Origin: Anthracocystis setariae
Lineage: Eukaryota > Basidiomycota > Ustilaginomycetes > Ustilaginales > Ustilaginaceae
Assembly (NCBI GenBank): GCA_928724745.1
Contig: CAKMXJ010000039.1
Coordinates: 62,001 to 126,000 of the forward strand
Direction of reading: 5' to 3'
Length of the DNA: 64,000 nucleotides
In this document: positions 61,230 through 64,000 of the stretch, one piece after another
How the letters are laid out: the number at the start of each line of letters is the position of its first letter
Position numbering within the stretch: position 1 is the stretch's first letter
Notes under the pieces: model-generated
The model's database searches: none
What the model was told of the DNA's origin: nothing
The model's input: only the letters and a program-made list of their open reading frames with translations
Position numbers and translations under genes: made by a program

Positions 61230-62931
61230 CTGTGTGTGCGAGCAAGAGAGAGAGAGAGAGATAGATAGATGCATGAGGAGTTAGTCACAATATCCCAAAA
61301 AAGGTGGCACAACAAAAGGCAGTCGAGGGAAAAGCAGCATGCATCGTCAATGGTGGCATGTCGTCGGTGGTGAGGAAAATGGTTGAAGACAAGACAGTTG
61401 AGAAGTCTACGAAGGGCGGACCGAAACGACAGTCGAAGGGGGATTGGAAGCTTTGCCAGGGTGACAGGGCTGGAGCAGTGCGAGGCAGCGGGACAAGGGT
61501 TGTGGATGCGGCATCTGAGCAGGAGAGCGCAACAACGAGGTATCGTTGTAACGAGACGAGGCATGATCATACGCAAGTGCACAAAGTTGAACCACGATCC
61601 GCGCCAACCCGCCACGAGCAAGACAAGATCACAATCGTGATGACCCCGAAGCAATCAAAATGATTGCACCATCTGCGCCCGAATCACCGACTGCCCTACA
61701 ACACCAGACCAAGCGATGCTAGCTCGAACAGAATGCCAACCAAGTACAGAGCACCTTTATAGAGTGCACCGCAATATTTTACGGCTGACTTGTTGCTTTC
61801 AGTGCTGAAAAGGTCGAGCAAGTTGATAGTGTTATATGTGCTGGAGCCGACGCTTCCCTCCACCCCATCTTGACGAATGTGCTTGCAGCATGACGATCAA
61901 CAACAATCCACGTCATCCGTGATCGTGAGCGGTGCCCATCACTGATGCAGCATGAGGTGATCATGATCCATCTATATTTTGCCTGACTGCCTAATCCGGA
62001 TGCAAAACTTGCTGTAATGGATCCACCGCCCCGAATCACCACAATGTCAATGTCTTACAAGCATCCTATGCTTGGCTCTGGCAATGCTGTACGAGCCCTT
62101 TGTCGTCCAGAATATCCGTCGTCGTCCTCCGATTTGTTGTCATCACTTTACACTTGCGCTTCGGGTGAACTGCTAGCTGAATAGTTGAGTTTCGATGTGT
62201 GTGTGTGTGTGTGTGTGTGGCTGTAATGTCCAGTAGGTCGGATGCATGCTGCTGTACCTGCTGTTACTTGTGTTGCAGAAAAGAGTCGAGGGATACCAAC
62301 CTTGATGAATAGTGTATTAGGTGGAGAATGGGTGGTGGTGAGAAGCACTTGTGGATGGCGACGACGAGGTTTGAGAGGCTCGAAACGGTTGGCACACTGT
62401 CGCTCCAACCTGACTGATGAGAATTTCCAAATTGGCGGTTGCAGTCACAGTCAAAGTGAATTGGGTTTAATTGCCACGGCTGCTGTTGAGTAGGACTGCT
62501 GCTTTGCTGCCTATGCCCGTCCGATTGAGAATTTCGACCGCAGAATGCGAGACTGACAAAATGCCCAGCTTCGAGAGGGAGGGGTTTGAGTCACGTGAGA
62601 GCTTTTTTGAAACTATACTTTTACGGCTCCGAGTTTCAAGACGAGAAGATTCTGGCAAACATTCGAATCGGTCTAACACATCTAGTCAGACAATCGGGCC
62701 TGTGAACAAGATCGGCATGCGATCGAGCGATCCCCAAAGTACGGTTTGGATCGGGCGGGCGGGCGACAAAGAAAGGCAGAGAGGCAAAAGTGCGAAAGAG
62801 GGACGAACGAGAAGATATAGGAGAAATGAGGGTCTCCACCTATCGATCGCATCATCATCATCATCACCATCACCATCACCATCACCATCACCATCATTTC
62901 GCTGCTTTCGCTGCCACTTGCGCATAACACC
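61230..62931. other. Intergenic between eL34 and uL6m genes
   Basis: 1.7 kb divergent region. Holds GA (61241-61260), GT (62196-62219) and ATC/CACCAT repeats (62850-62896). No supported gene; short open frames overlap on both strands. Confidence 0.5.
62850..62896 (+). repeat. (ATC)n / (CACCAT)n repeat in uL6m leader
   Basis: Trinucleotide and hexanucleotide repeat ending about 35 bp upstream of the uL6m start. Confidence 0.85.
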
Positions 62932-63798
62932 ATGTTGGCACCGTCCGCCTTCGCATCGACCTCGTCCCTCGCCAGGTCATTCTCGGGCCTGCTACTTTCC
63001 TCCACCTCTCGCACTGTCCTTCCTCGTTCAGCACTGGCCTCCACCTCGCTGTTGACCGTTCGACACTCGCACGTCGGCTCTGAACCTCTCGAACTTCCAC
63101 CACAAACATCGCTCGAGATCCTTCCCTTCCCACCGCACCCAAACCCGTGCAAACCGCTATCGCAAAAGGTCCGCAAGGCTAAAACCATCCTAGTCAACGG
63201 TCCCAAAGGCCAAGTCGTTCTCCCCCTCCACGACTGCATCCAGCTCAACCGCGGACAAGATAACCCTTCAGTCATCACCCTCTCGCTCAAAAGTAACCTG
63301 CATAAAAGCTCACGCGGCACTTGGGGTCTCACGCGCACCCTCCTCCACAACGCCGTTGTAGGCGTCACCGAAGGCCACACGGTCTCGATCAAACTCGTCG
63401 GTGTCGGTTACCGTGCCTCGCTGGAAAACGACCCGCTGCCACGAAAGACCAAGATCGACCTTGCTCTCGAAACCAGGTCGTTCTTCATGACCAGGGAAGC
63501 CAAGCTCGCAGAGATCGACAGGGAAATCAAATTAAAGGAGGCTGCACTCAACGCTGGGCCCCTTCAGAGGTTGCATCTTCGTCTGGGTTATTCGCATCCA
63601 ATCTTGGTCCCCGTACCGTATGGCATCAGTGTCCAGGTCCTCCAACCCACTCATATCGTGCTTTCGGGCGCGAATAAGGAACAGCTCGGTTCATTCGCAG
63701 CCTCAATCAGGGCGTGGAGAAAACCTGAACCATACAAGGGTAAAGGCATCTTTGTCGACGGTGAGATGATCAGGCTCAAGCAAGCTAAGAAGAAGTAA
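62932..63798 (+). CDS. MRPL6: Mitochondrial ribosomal protein uL6m
   Basis: 288 residues, intronless. The first ~45 are Ser/Ala/Arg/Leu-rich with no acidic residues (M-L-A-P-S-A-F-A-S-T-S-S-L-A-R-S-F-S), a mitochondrial presequence. The body has the two L6 repeats: V-N-G-P-K-G, the segment G-T-W-G-L-T-R-T-L-L-H-N-A-V-x-G-V-T-E-G, and I-K-L-V-G-V-G-Y-R-A; then L-G-Y-S-H-P-I, and the C-terminal G-K-G-I-F-V-D-G-E. uL6 binds 23S-like rRNA near the GTPase centre of the large subunit. A loop of about 40 residues (P-L-P-R-K-T to A-G-P-L-Q-R) between repeat motifs is longer than in bacteria. Confidence 0.95.
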   Translation: MLAPSAFASTSSLARSFSGLLLSSTSRTVLPRSALASTSLLTVRHSHVGSEPLELPPQTSLEILPFPPHPNPCKPLSQKVRKAKTILVNGPKGQVVLPLHDCIQLNRGQDNPSVITLSLKSNLHKSSRGTWGLTRTLLHNAVVGVTEGHTVSIKLVGVGYRASLENDPLPRKTKIDLALETRSFFMTREAKLAEIDREIKLKEAALNAGPLQRLHLRLGYSHPILVPVPYGISVQVLQPTHIVLSGANKEQLGSFAASIRAWRKPEPYKGKGIFVDGEMIRLKQAKKK

Positions 63799-63799
63799 T

Positions 63800-63800
63800 C

Positions 63801-63843
<43 letters not shown>

Positions 63844-63844
63844 A
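63800..63844 (+). repeat. (CT)n/(CA)n compound microsatellite
   Basis: About 10 CT units then about 12 CA units, directly after the uL6m stop codon (TAA 63796-63798), so it is 3' UTR sequence. Confidence 0.85.
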
Positions 63845-64000
63845 TGGACTTACTCCATCTCAGCTTCATCGCCTGTTTAGTTTCAAACTTGTATTAACAC
63901 CCAGAACATCATCAAACATCCTTACTCACCGTTTCGAGGTACACACATCAACCACGTGAGGCGGCAAAAGGGTTGCATTTCAACTGAACAAGGATGACGG

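Noticed and set aside
1..64000. tRNA, rRNA and CRISPR features
   Set aside because: No paired A-box and B-box with a cloverleaf, no rRNA-like block and no spaced direct repeats were found by eye on either strand; a covariance-model scan would be needed to exclude tRNAs fully.

Overview
This window is nuclear DNA of a filamentous or yeast-like basidiomycete. The few introns are short, with GTAAGT donors. Long uninterrupted reading frames, GC-rich coding sequence, dense dinucleotide and trinucleotide microsatellites and pyrimidine-rich 5' leaders all point to a smut fungus (Ustilaginales). That placement is inference from style and gene content; no species marker is present. Coordinates start at true ATG codons; several open frames extend further upstream only through TTG codons, and I trimmed those.

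Left region (1-12.9 kb): the end of an APC-superfamily permease, then a transposon-rich stretch interrupted only by a large DDB1 gene. It holds a deleted Tc1-like element and a longer Tc1/mariner element with clean TA flanks. Each is interrupted by a solo LTR of the same retrotransposon family; the second LTR has a perfect 5-bp target duplication. There is also a GC-rich short repeat family and a 660-bp block with only four CpG dinucleotides.

Middle (12.9-40 kb): housekeeping and regulatory genes. These are a zinc alcohol dehydrogenase (two introns), a Trs65-like TRAPP II subunit, a branched-chain aminotransferase, V-ATPase subunit d (Vma6), a Zn2Cys6 transcription factor, the Sen1 helicase, an indoleamine-dioxygenase-like protein and a Git1/phosphate-type MFS transporter. 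A three-exon gene on the minus strand at 40.4-41.0 kb, too fragmented for simple ORF calling, encodes a 143-residue protein with a signal peptide and six cysteines after it. It is an effector candidate.

44-47.5 kb holds the most unusual locus. One 699-codon frame runs from an aldo-keto reductase through mitochondrial-presequence-like sequence into a mitochondrial ribosomal protein uL10m. The end of that presequence region is also the N-terminus of branched-chain 2-oxoacid dehydrogenase E1-beta. Splicing 45490 to 46514 joins it in frame and without gap to the E1-beta catalytic exon. The uL10m coding sequence therefore lies in the E1-beta intron, and its likely initiator codon lies inside the E1-beta exon.

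Right region (47.5-64 kb): THO subunit Tex1/THOC3, nucleoside diphosphate kinase, an Ndt80/Vib-1-type transcription factor with a 5-kb upstream region, mitochondrial alternative oxidase, ribosomal protein eL34 and mitochondrial ribosomal protein uL6m. Mitochondrial functions (E1-beta, uL10m, AOX, uL6m) are well represented, and branched-chain amino-acid catabolism appears twice (aminotransferase and E1-beta). I see no rRNA, tRNA or CRISPR array.
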